Positions 58,601-64,000 of a stretch of 64,000 bases of DNA are shown here, piece after piece. The stretch lies in contig VIIQ02000327.1 in NCBI GenBank assembly GCA_007449985.2, positions 17,360-81,359 of the forward strand. Reading direction: 5' to 3'. The notes under the pieces were generated by a model. The model searched no databases and was not told the DNA's origin. It was given only the letters and a program-made list of their open reading frames with translations. A program made the position numbers and the translations under genes. The number at the start of each line of letters is the position of its first letter. Position 1 is the stretch's first letter. Origin of the DNA: Desmodesmus armatus. Lineage: Eukaryota; Chlorophyta; Chlorophyceae; Sphaeropleales; Scenedesmaceae.

Positions 58601-61376
58601 CTATCCACCACCACACCCTCCTCAGGACATCATGCCATGATCAGTGATCATGTCGACTGCCCTCAAAAGGTGCTGCTGATGAGACTCGCATGTATGCTCA
58701 ATGCTGACACACACAGGAGCAGCCACAGCGCTGCGGCTGGCTGGTGCCGTGGCGCGGCTTGAAGCACATCAAGGAGGCCGCACTGGAGCTAGCCCTCCCG
58801 GACAACACTGTCAAACAGGTCAGCACTTGATCCCGGATCACCACGGTGATTACGTGGTGTGCGGGTGGCATCTGGGTGAACTTATCGAGGACATCAAGCC
58901 GGCAAGGCACAGTACGACTTCATTGAGGTCATGTTATGCCCCCCCCTCCCTTAAACGACCACCATCACCACCACTACCTCCACCACCACATCAGTACCAC
59001 CACCATCAAGTAGACTACCCCCCTCCCCCCCCCCACACACACACCCGCCTACCCCCACCCCCACCCACCCCGCCTCCTTCACCACTTCTTTTTTGCAGTC
59101 AAGGTGGCTGTTGCGAGCGGCATTGCCAATGCACGGGAACTTATCGAGGATATCAAGGCGGCAAGGCGCAGTAACGATTTTGTCGAGGTGATGTCATGCC
59201 CCGGCGGTTGCATCGGAGGGGTGGACAGCCCAAGACCCGGTTCACGACGTGCTGCAGAAACGCATGGACGCTGTGTACAACATCGATCAACATGCCAAGC
59301 TGGCAAGAGCCACCAAAACCCCGAGTTCAGGTGTTTTTGGGGGGGGAGTGGGGTTTTGTCTGTATTTTTGTGGTGTGTGTGTGTGGGGGGGGGGGGGGGG
59401 GATGATGTCATGCCCCGGCGGCTGCATTGGCGGGGGGGGCAGCCCAAGACCAGGGGTCACGACGTGCTTCAGAAACGCATGGACGCTGTGTACAACATTG
59501 ATCAGCACGCCAAGCTGTGCATGAGCCACCAAAACCCGAGGTCCAGGTGGGTTTTTTTGTTTTTGTCAGTACAGATTTTTTGGTTTTTTCCAGTATAGTT
59601 TTTATACTTTAGATATCTTACTTCACTTTGAATTAGTTTCGTCTTACAATTATTGGTTTTTATTTATTTTCCTCAAGGGGGGGGGTGTGGGGGTGATGGC
59701 ATGCCCCGGCGGCTGTATCGGAGGAAGGCAGCCCAAGACCAGGGGTCACGACGTACTGCAGAAGCGCATGGACGCTGTGTACAACATGATCAGCACGCCA
59801 AGCTGCGCAAGAGCCACCAAAACCCAGAGGTCCAGGTGGCCGGAGGGTCGTCACAAGGGGGGAACGGGGGGGGGGGGTGCACGGGGGTTTGATGCCCTGG
59901 TGGCGGTGTCGACCACCCTGTTACTAGACACTTTGATGAGCCCAACAGCCACTATGTACTCAATACCAACTGACGGTTTGTACTGCACTACACTGTACTG
60001 TGCGTCTCAAGGCGGTTCAGCAGTGATTTGGTGAGCCCAACAGCCAAGTCATGTCCCCATTACCTGACTGTGATGTACTGCTTTGTACTGTCTTTGTACT
60101 GCACTATGCTGTACTGCACTGTACTGCCCCCAGGCTGTGTACCAGCAGTACTTTGGTGAGCCAAACAGCCACAAGTCACACGAGCTGCTACACACACACT
60201 ACCAGGAGAGGAGCGGGGAGGTGAGAGATGCTTTGCTAGGGGGGGGGGGCATCTCTTAGGGGTTGGTGGTGCTTGGGAGGCTCATGTTATGCATCTTGTA
60301 TCAAAGTTGGTTTCCTAAAATAGGGAGCTAGTGCATGAAAGTAGGAGAGGGTTGCAAGGGCAGGGGGGGGTTACACACACTACCAGGAGAGGGGCGGGAG
60401 GTGAGGGACCCCGTTGTTGGGAGGGTGGATGGGGGTGGGGTTTGACAGAGCAGGAGGGGACTGCATGGGAGAGGGGGGGGGGGGGGGGGCACACCAGGCT
60501 GGGTGGGTGGGTGGGTGGGTGGGTGGGGACGACAGGGTGTGTGTGTGTGTGTTAGCACAGGGATTACTTGTGTAGCTAGCATACTATGAGCATGCAAAAC
60601 ACATGCAAGCAATTCAGGAGGGACACCAACATTTTCCTACAAGGATGGTCAAACTATGACGGCAATGTGTGTGTGTGGGGGGGGGGGACACTACCAGGAA
60701 AGGAGCGGGATGTGAGGAGGCTTGGGGGGGGGGGCGTAGATAGACGTGTGCGTGTGTGTACGAGGTGGGTCGGTGGAGGGGGGGGAGGAGAGGGGTGAGC
60801 GTGTCGACAGAGGGAGTATTTGGATACATGCAAGCTCACTGAGACTGTCCTGCTAAATAGGCAAGTGTGTGTGTGTGTGTGTGTTGTTTGGGGGTGGGGG
60901 TGGGGTGGCATGTGTGTGTAGGGGGTGGCGAAGAGGGCGGGGGACACAACACCAAGAGAGAAGCGGGGAGGTGAGCCTGCTTGCCACGCCCAAAAGGCCT
61001 CCGAGGCGTGGCCGTCAGGCCTACCTCCCCATTCCTCTCCTGGCTGGCTGGTTCAAGGTGTTAAACAAGGTCAAGAAGATATCCGGATTTGCATGTGAGG
61101 TCGAGAGGGTTTGCGGGACAGCAACAACACAAACATGCAGGTTGAGGATCAAGCAGCGAGGTTTTTGAGCAGGGGGAGTTGTTCCCCACCCACCACACAT
61201 TGCTGCCCCCCCCCCCCCACACCTTCCCCTTGTCTCTCATGTGTGCAGAAAACCCTGGGCTACAGTGACAGTGCCAAGGCTGATGACCAGCTACCCCCTG
61301 AGGTTGAAGCGGCCAAACATGCAGAGTCAACGATCCCTGGTCCTGAGGGCGGCTGGCAGTTCCAACCACTGTTCAG
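46330..61376 (+). CDS. HYDA: [FeFe]-hydrogenase, M3 type, at least 15 exons
   Basis: Reversible H2 formation and oxidation. Reading the exons in order gives the full M3 layout as in Clostridium pasteurianum CpI: [2Fe-2S] domain, His-ligated [4Fe-4S] (HPEDCMSC...C), two [4Fe-4S] clusters (KCIKCSRC...C and KCIECGQC...C), then the H-cluster domain with L1 TSCCP, L2 [10 protein letters not shown] and L3 SCPGGCIGG, ending SHELLHTHY. Algal hydrogenases such as Chlamydomonas HYDA1 lack the N-terminal cluster domains; some trebouxiophyte enzymes are reported to carry them. A Ser/Arg/Ala-rich leader from 46,330 could be an organelle transit peptide, but its exon structure is unresolved. The first half of the gene splices cleanly in frame. 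The H-domain exons contain single-base breaks. Maturases HydE, HydF and HydG are not in the window. Confidence 0.9.
46692..46919 (+). CDS. HYDA: Hydrogenase exon: N-terminal half of the [2Fe-2S] domain
   Basis: After a Ser/Thr/Ala-rich lead the exon reads [20 protein letters not shown], then [20 protein letters not shown] and NTPGSC, giving cluster ligands in VLC and GSC. It ends two bases into an Arg codon (AG|GTGTGT). The acceptor at 46,691 is the likely start, but joining it to the upstream frame from 46,330 with a donor at 46,576 would shift frame, so the leader is uncertain. Confidence 0.85.
47080..47316 (+). repeat. Two donor-side copies of the [2Fe-2S] exon end
   Basis: At 47,080-47,129 and 47,268-47,316, both encoding [14 protein letters not shown] and followed by GTGGGG donors. 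Both are downstream of the intact exon and preceded by a G-run; neither has an acceptor. Confidence 0.95.
47360..47665 (+). repeat. G-rich intron sequence with many G-runs
   Basis: About ten G-runs of 6-14 nt, with GGCATAAAAGAAGGGGGG and GACGAA(A/G)GAGG motifs repeated at 47,474, 47,522-47,560, 47,581 and 47,630. Part of the large intron between the two [2Fe-2S] exons. The following 47,690-48,080 is CAG/CTG-rich. Confidence 0.9.
48085..48175 (+). CDS. HYDA: Hydrogenase exon: C-terminal half of the [2Fe-2S] domain
   Basis: CCGCAG acceptor. The first base completes the split Arg codon, then [20 protein letters not shown] and [10 protein letters not shown], with the third (RVC) and fourth (PAC) ligands. 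The GTGGGT donor is in phase 0. Confidence 0.93.
48353..48536 (+). repeat. Two donor-side copies of the second [2Fe-2S] exon
   Basis: 48,350-48,411 ([26 protein letters not shown] donor) and a more decayed one at 48,489-48,540. Both follow the intact exon and both abut G-runs. Confidence 0.85.
48571..48880 (+). repeat. Three acceptor-side copies of the His-[4Fe-4S] exon
   Basis: At 48,571 ([18 protein letters not shown]), 48,682 ([19 protein letters not shown]) and 48,817 ([19 protein letters not shown] then stop). Each has a TGCAG acceptor but loses the exon before its donor. All precede the intact exon. Confidence 0.95.
48963..49079 (+). CDS. HYDA: Hydrogenase exon: His-ligated [4Fe-4S] cluster
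   Basis: A 39-codon phase-0 exon: [20 protein letters not shown] then [20 protein letters not shown]-x3-C-x2-C-x5-C is the NuoG/hydrogenase-type cluster motif. It is the only copy with both a CGCAG acceptor and a GTGAGT donor. Confidence 0.95.
49226..50882 (+). repeat. Eight donor-side copies of the His-[4Fe-4S] exon
   Basis: Copies start near 49,227, 49,434, 49,652, 49,862, 50,054, 50,296, 50,560 and 50,801. Most begin around the codons for ANHPEDCM directly after a G-run of 8-23 nt and run to the GTGAG donor plus 50-130 bp of intron. None has an acceptor. Decay increases rightwards: the last reads [12 protein letters not shown] then stop. The intron parts at 49,307 and 49,732 are also copies (TGTGGAAGGGGGCCTTTGTC). 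Confidence 0.95.
51097..51174 (+). CDS. HYDA: Hydrogenase exon: linker before the two-cluster ferredoxin domain
   Basis: 26 codons, GCGCAG to GTAAGG, phase 0: [20 protein letters not shown] then AHVYDQ. Corresponds to the linker between the His-cluster and the 2x[4Fe-4S] domain. No copies were seen. Confidence 0.85.
51363..51900 (+). repeat. Four acceptor-side copies of the first [4Fe-4S] exon
   Basis: At about 51,363, 51,533, 51,679 and 51,814. The two closest to the intact exon keep a (C/A)AG acceptor and LDLDK...CSRCVTNC, then share an unrelated tail (CACATCATATA, GACTTTGGAACAAAA). The farther two are badly decayed. C-runs lie between them. Confidence 0.85.
51994..52132 (+). CDS. HYDA: Hydrogenase exon: first [4Fe-4S] of the ferredoxin domain
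   Basis: 46 codons plus one base: [46 protein letters not shown], with C-x2-C-x2-C-x3-C. It ends G|GTAAGC; the next exon starts AG to give Glu. A donor-side copy (GTGAGGAGGTGCAAGCATGA to AGCTACGGTAAGC) follows at 52,262-52,338. Confidence 0.93.
52399..52700 (+). repeat. Two acceptor-side copies of the second [4Fe-4S] exon
   Basis: At 52,401 and 52,612, each after a [20 protein letters not shown] and [20 protein letters not shown], then divergence before a donor. Upstream of the intact exon. Confidence 0.92.
52755..52879 (+). CDS. HYDA: Hydrogenase exon: second [4Fe-4S] of the ferredoxin domain
   Basis: AG completes Glu, then [42 protein letters not shown]-x2-C-x2-C-x3-C-P. GTGGGT donor in phase 0. 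Confidence 0.95.
52974..53530 (+). repeat. Four donor-side copies of the second [4Fe-4S] exon
   Basis: Ends near 53,021 ([18 protein letters not shown]), 53,196 ([17 protein letters not shown]), 53,350 ([25 protein letters not shown]) and about 53,522 ([14 protein letters not shown]). All are downstream of the intact exon. Confidence 0.9.
53759..53855 (+). CDS. HYDA: Hydrogenase exon: start of the H-cluster domain
   Basis: [20 protein letters not shown] then [12 protein letters not shown], ending one base into Gly. It matches the conserved [13 protein letters not shown] motif that opens the [FeFe]-hydrogenase H-domain. Preceded by a CTG microsatellite (53,702-53,746) in place of a typical pyrimidine tract. 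Confidence 0.95.
54065..54245 (+). repeat. Two acceptor-side copies of the [13 protein letters not shown] exon
   Basis: At 54,066 and 54,174, each after a [22 protein letters not shown] and [19 protein letters not shown], then loss of homology. Both are upstream of the intact exon. Confidence 0.95.
54286..54411 (+). CDS. HYDA: Hydrogenase exon: [19 protein letters not shown]
   Basis: GT completes Gly, then [20 protein letters not shown] and [21 protein letters not shown], ending one base into Gly at GTGAGT. This is the conserved [13 protein letters not shown] segment of the H-domain. Confidence 0.95.
54654..54760 (+). repeat. Acceptor-side copy of the L1 exon, in frame but altered
   Basis: CGCAG acceptor, GC completing Gly, then [20 protein letters not shown] and [12 protein letters not shown] in frame, then no homology. 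The L1 motif reads TSCCPDL where the family has TSCCPAW. Confidence 0.9.
54832..54996 (+). CDS. HYDA: Hydrogenase exon: L1 motif, two single-base frame breaks
   Basis: Full-length copy with a CACAG acceptor and a GTGTGT donor. The DNA encodes [12 protein letters not shown], the canonical L1 H-cluster motif, and then [20 protein letters not shown] and [15 protein letters not shown]. It carries one base too few before the ATG of MFTSC and one too few after VNL compared with the partial copy at 54,654. Confidence 0.85.
55069..55564 (+). repeat. Three donor-side copies of the L1 exon end
   Basis: Ends at about 55,156 (GTACAT), 55,362 (GGTGTC) and 55,564 (GTGCGT). They encode decayed forms of [16 protein letters not shown]...WCKQMGLK and lie downstream of the full exon. 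Confidence 0.9.
55710..55796 (+). CDS. HYDA: Hydrogenase exon: L2 motif
   Basis: [21 protein letters not shown], containing the L2 motif M-P-C-x2-K-x2-E with the Cys and Glu expected around the H-cluster. After HRP the frame gives RWDARLQ; a one-base shift gives EMGRKATG, closer to the family's RPEM. So a single base is probably missing near 55,776. Preceded by a CTG microsatellite at 55,671-55,706. Confidence 0.88.
56104..56310 (+). repeat. Two acceptor-side copies of the [14 protein letters not shown] exon
   Basis: At about 56,106 (GATGTTGACTTT) and 56,222 (GACGTCGACTTTGTGTTGAC), each after a (C)AG. Both drop from GRL directly into GCTCTGCCCAGCGAACA, having lost the middle of the exon. Upstream of the full exon. 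Confidence 0.88.
56352..56466 (+). CDS. HYDA: Hydrogenase exon: [14 protein letters not shown] segment, with a frame break
   Basis: TTGCAG acceptor, then DVDFVLT, a one-base loss (TTGACGCGCGTGAG against TTGACGACGCGTGAG in the copy at 56,222), then [20 protein letters not shown] and [13 protein letters not shown]-x-V-L-T-T-R-E-L is a conserved H-domain motif. Confidence 0.88.
56769..56847 (+). CDS. HYDA: Hydrogenase exon: [21 protein letters not shown]
   Basis: GT completes Gly, then AGVL; one T appears missing so that the frame would hit TGA; the shifted frame gives [21 protein letters not shown] with a GTAGGC donor. G-x-x-G-G-V-M-E-A-A-x-R-T is highly conserved in [FeFe]-hydrogenases. Confidence 0.9.
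56939..57902 (+). repeat. Five donor-side copies of the [13 protein letters not shown] exon
   Basis: Ending near 56,984, 57,234, 57,438, 57,641 and 57,901. Each encodes part of [17 protein letters not shown] and is followed by a donor (GTGGGC or GTATGT; in one the G is missing). G-runs precede most of them; C-runs lie in the introns between. Confidence 0.92.
58176..58286. repeat. Long hairpin, copy 1
   Basis: The left arm CTGTACACAAGGAGAAAC...ATCATTCTTCAG pairs with the right arm CTGAAGAATGAT...GTTTCTCCTTGTGTACAG over about 48 bp with few mismatches, around a loop of about 15 nt. It lies inside a hydrogenase intron. Consistent with a foldback MITE or a small-RNA precursor. Confidence 0.9.
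58444..58553. repeat. Long hairpin, copy 2
   Basis: Same element about 265 bp to the right, with about 44 of 47 stem positions paired by eye. The flanks (GGAATTGGACTCCACAAATG on the left, CTTCCTCC...CACC on the right) are also repeated, so element and flank were duplicated in tandem. Confidence 0.9.
58717..58818 (+). CDS. HYDA: Hydrogenase exon: [13 protein letters not shown] segment
   Basis: ACACAG acceptor, then [20 protein letters not shown] and [14 protein letters not shown], 34 codons, GTCAGC donor. It fits the variable segment of the H-domain around V-R-G-L-x-G-x-K-E-A. A decayed copy of sequence resembling the start of the next exon (CTTATCGAGGACATCAAG) follows at 58,880. Confidence 0.8.
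59099..59330 (+). CDS. HYDA: Hydrogenase exon: L3 motif, with a frame break
   Basis: TTTGCAG acceptor, then [40 protein letters not shown], carrying both Cys ligands of L3. One G is missing in the run after GCIGG, so the expected GGQP reads VDSP. In the shifted frame it continues [20 protein letters not shown]. It ends at GTGTTT. Confidence 0.9.
59401..59835 (+). repeat. Two donor-side copies of the L3 exon
   Basis: About 59,405-59,546 and 59,693-59,835. Both keep SCPGGCIGG, then [19 protein letters not shown] in one frame or another, and GTGG donors. Copy 2 has eight Gs where nine are needed. Copy 3 reads [20 protein letters not shown] in frame but loses a T after YN. No copy is intact over its whole length. 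Confidence 0.92.
59915..60050 (+). repeat. Two upstream partial copies of the C-terminal hydrogenase exon
   Basis: TTTGATGAGCCCAACAGCCA (59,931) and TTTGGTGAGCCCAACAGCCA (60,029), related to the FGEPNSH region of the exon at 60,134. Confidence 0.75.
60134..60220 (+). CDS. HYDA: Hydrogenase exon: conserved C-terminal HELLHTHY
   Basis: 29 codons in phase 0: [20 protein letters not shown] then [15 protein letters not shown] donor. L-Y-x-x-Y-L-x-x-P-x-S-x-K-A-H-x-L-L-H-T-x-Y is the usual end of the H-domain. The donor implies at least one further exon. Confidence 0.93.
60367..60975 (+). repeat. Three donor-side copies of the [10 protein letters not shown] exon end
   Basis: At about 60,373-60,399, 60,685-60,711 and 60,945-60,970: sequence for (H)YQERSGE followed by GTGAG, all downstream of the intact exon and beside G-runs. 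Confidence 0.85.
61249..61376 (+). CDS. Probable C-terminal extension exon of the hydrogenase
   Basis: GTGCAG acceptor, phase 0 (matching the donor at 60,221): [42 protein letters not shown], ending in GTACGC. Not part of the standard H-domain and not recognised. It could instead begin a separate gene whose start I cannot see. Confidence 0.5.
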
Positions 61377-61557
61377 GTACGCTGCCGCTGCAGCTGCTGA
61401 TGTTGGGGGGTTGGGGTGGGTGTGGATAGTGGGGGCGGGGGGCAGGGGGGTACCACTCCAATGGAAGTTATGCACACAACTGTAATGATTACATGGTGGA
61501 ACTGTGTTTGGGTACAGGACGTGCAGCATGTCACATGCTTACTGGGGGGGGGGACAC

Positions 61558-61830
61558 GTGGAGTCGACCATTCTGGTCCCAAGGGCGGCTGGCAGTTCCA
61601 ACCACTGTTCAGGTACGCTGCTGCTGCAGCTGCTGCTGAGGTTTGGTTGTGATGGATGTGAATAGTCCGGGGGGGGGGGGTACCAGTCCAATGGAAGTTA
61701 TGCACACAACTGTAATGATTATGGTGGAACTGTGTTGGGGTACAGGACATGCAGCATGTCACATGCTTTACTGGGGGGGGGGCACGTGGAGTCGACCATT
61801 TCTGGTCCCGAGGGCAGCTGGCAGTTCAGG
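61558..61830 (+). repeat. Two donor-side copies of the [12 protein letters not shown] exon
   Basis: 61,558-61,615 ([18 protein letters not shown]) and 61,788-61,829 (decayed, GTGCGC), with the intervening intron (CCAATGGAAGTTATGCACAC) also copied. Both downstream of the intact exon. Confidence 0.9.
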
Positions 61831-62260
61831 TGCGCTGATCTGCTGATCTTGAAAATGAGAGTTGTGCTGGGGCACTAATGCTTTACTGGGGGGTGAGGGT
61901 GGTCAAGCAGTCAAAAATGAGCATCCCTGGTCCTGAGAGAGGCCAAACACACACGACTGCAACACTGGCAATGCACACCTGCAGGGCATTGATCTTGGCC
62001 ATCTCTGCATCATAATAAAGAAACAGGGGTTGAGCAAATCAAACACTATTTGGGGTTAGGGTTCAGGGTTTAGTGTTCAGGTGCTCTCCTTTTGGCAGAA
62101 AGGTAGTAAGTCATCCCCAGCACGCAAGCAGCTCTGTAGCGTGCTGCTGTTGTAGGGTGGGGTCTGGCTAGGCCAGTCCCCCCTCCCTTCCCGCTATCTG
62201 CAACCCAACAGTCATTCCTTGTGCCACACACATCTTCAGTATCATCTCGTGTGCCTCTAC
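61831..62260. other. Unassigned, no gene seen
   Basis: Holds degenerate telomere-like words (GGGTTAGGGTTCAGGGTTTA, 62,054-62,073). The next hydrogenase exon or 3' UTR may lie here, but nothing can be defended. Confidence 0.4.
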
Positions 62261-62302
<42 letters not shown>

Positions 62303-62850
62303 TTGTCCTTCAGGCCCCCTGGCTACACCACCGCAAGGAGCGACTGCGCAGGCAGCTGCCAGGATAAACCCCCAGCAGCAGCAGAAGCAGCAGCACCAGG
62401 CGACAGCATCTGCGCAGCATGATCTCCAAGCAGCACAAGCATGCAAGGAGCGCCTGCACAGGCAGCTCTAGGATGAACCCAGCAGCAGCAGCAGCAGCTG
62501 CCAGGATGGACCCCCAGCAGCAGCAGCAGCAACAGCATCTGCCGCAGGATCAGTTGTGTGTTGGCAGCAGCACAAGCAGGCAAGCTGCGGCCGCAGCAGC
62601 AGCAGCAGTCGTTTGCCGCATGAGCCAACCGCAGCAGCAACTGCGGCAGCAACTGCGGCAGCTGCCAGGCTGACCTCCCACCAGCATCAGCAACAGCATT
62701 TGTATCATTTGTTGGCAGCAGCACAAGCAGGCAAGCTCCGGCAGCAGCAGCAGCAGCAGCAGCAGCACATACAGGCATCAATTGTGTGTTGGCAGCACGA
62801 GCAGCACAAGCTGCAGCGGCAGCGGCAGCAGCCAACTGGTGTCTGAGCAT
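62261..62850. repeat. CTG tract and CAG-rich minisatellite
   Basis: A CTG run (62,262-62,300) is followed by repeated blocks of GTTGGCAGCAGCACAAGCAG and AGCAGCAG. Poly-Q and poly-A frames occur on both strands without support as a gene. Confidence 0.85.
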
Positions 62851-64000
62851 GTGTATGTGCTTGCGATGGGTGGGGGTGTTGGCAGGCGCTTTGTTAATGA
62901 AGTCATTTGGCAGCAGTGGCGGGGTTCGGGGTTTAGGGGGCGAGGGCTAGGGGGTGAGGTTTGGGGGCTAGGGTTTATCTCCCCCCCCCCCCTTCCCTCC
63001 CCTAACCCCGGGGGGGGGGGTCCTCTGGCAGCGGTGACATCATGTCGGTGTTGTGAGAGCAACCATGGAGTTTGATGAGGTGTCATGTTCTGTCAGAGAG
63101 AGTGGCTCTATGCGCTGTTGGGAATCAAGCCTTGTGCCTCAAATCAAGAACTGTCCACAACTTGGTGATACAGAGCAGCACAGAAGCAACAACTGAGGTT
63201 TGAGTGCGGTTGTATGGGGCAGGAAGTGTGCTTCTGGAAGGGGCTGGGGTGCTGCATGCCTGCAATGGGTTTTTTCCAGATGGTATGTATCGTGTATCAC
63301 TGGATGGTCTGGTTGCTGTGTGTGTGGTGTGCTGTGTTGGTGCATCTTGTTGGACAATGACGTGTGTGCGTGTGTGTGTGTGTGTGGTGTCACAGAGGGA
63401 GTACTTGAATACATGCTTGTGTGTGTGTTGTGGGGGGTGTACTTACTTGGGGGAGTTGTCATTGTTGTGCAGCACTCTCCACCTGCAAACTGGGGAGACA
63501 AACAAAGTTGGGTGTATTTGTCTTATGCGGTTTGTGGCTCGACCGGCAGACATGAACAGCGCCCAGAGTGTGCTGTCCAGCCTGAGTGTCAGCACTTTCT
63601 GGTCACCAGTCTGCCTAAGGGTATGTAGGTCACACATGACCGATGGTTGTTATAGGTGCGATGGTTGTCATCGGCAGTTTGCTGATGCATCTTTGGACAT
63701 GTGTGATGTACAGTGACATCGCTTTTGGCTTTTGTCAAAGGGTGTGCATGGTGACAGGGCATGAGGCTGTTGGGCCGTGAGGGGCAGTTGAGAAGGGTGT
63801 GCATGTGTGTGATGGCGCGAGAGGGTAAGGCCTCAATTCCGACAGGGTGTTTCCGCTGAAGGAATGCACTGAGAATTGCTTTGGTTGCAGGGGTGTGGTG
63901 AAGGCTGTGCAAGTCTGTCGGTAGGAGGACTATCACTTGAGTGAGCTCTTTTATTTGGACACTTGACTGTGATTATTGTGGAAACATCTCTGCATTTGAC
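62851..64000. other. Right edge, no gene assigned
   Basis: Contains telomere-like GGGTTTAGGG variants (62,928-62,980), C- and G-runs at 62,982-63,019, and a GT tract at 63,361-63,390. An interval at 63,550-63,621 between GGCAG and a GGTATG-type site could be an exon (DMNSAQSVLSSLSVSTFWSP), at very low confidence. Confidence 0.3.

Noticed and set aside
62323..62850. Minus-strand 175-codon Ala/Cys-rich frame
   Set aside because: Lies entirely in a CAG minisatellite with open frames on both strands.

Overview
This is eukaryotic nuclear DNA, most likely from a green alga (Chlorophyta). The genes are broken into many exons with GT...AG introns. Poly-Q/poly-A (CAG/CTG) tracts run through both coding and non-coding DNA, G or C homopolymers of about 8-25 nt are frequent, a short TTTAGGG repeat is present, and the window encodes an [FeFe]-hydrogenase. 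I cannot name the species. All calls come from reading the sequence; nothing was searched or aligned by software.

Layout. (1) 1-450: one possible minus-strand exon running off the left edge. (2) 450-4,480: no convincing gene; a 127-nt CA microsatellite, a telomere-like repeat and CTG-rich low complexity. (3) 4,483-15,262, minus strand: a long, disordered Gln/Ala/Gly-rich protein spread over at least seven exons. (4) 16,949-21,251 and 35,994-39,751, plus strand: two paralogous genes for a secreted or surface beta-helix protein with a Cys-rich module and a multi-pass membrane C-terminus. The left copy looks like a pseudogene. The two share a nearly identical block of about 2.1 kb inside more diverged sequence. 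(5) 25,221-27,628 (minus) and 28,255-33,992 (plus): a divergent gene pair. The plus gene splices in eight exons to a 1,342-residue open protein that I read as a Crypton-type tyrosine recombinase. The minus gene is unrecognised. (6) 41,903-44,230, plus: a 152-residue helical protein built of D-P-x-x-R repeat units, four exons, all joins in phase 0. (7) 46,330-61,376, plus: an [FeFe]-hydrogenase of M3 architecture: [2Fe-2S], His-ligated [4Fe-4S], two further [4Fe-4S] clusters and an H-cluster domain with L1, L2 and L3 motifs. (8) 61,380-64,000: CAG-rich repeats and unassigned sequence.

The most unusual signal is a rule for partial exon copies. In three independent genes (regions 3, 6 and 7, both strands) almost every exon is accompanied by fragments of itself. 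Fragments with the splice acceptor plus the start of the exon lie upstream of the intact exon. Fragments with the end of the exon plus the splice donor lie downstream. More than 45 such fragments are visible in the hydrogenase gene alone, up to eight on one side of one exon, often next to a G or C homopolymer. This is what repeated tandem duplication across exon-intron boundaries would leave. The recombinase gene, although intron-rich, shows none of it.

Caution: several coding exons contain single-base frame breaks, including the exons carrying the hydrogenase active-site motifs. Assembly error and real decay cannot be separated from the sequence alone.
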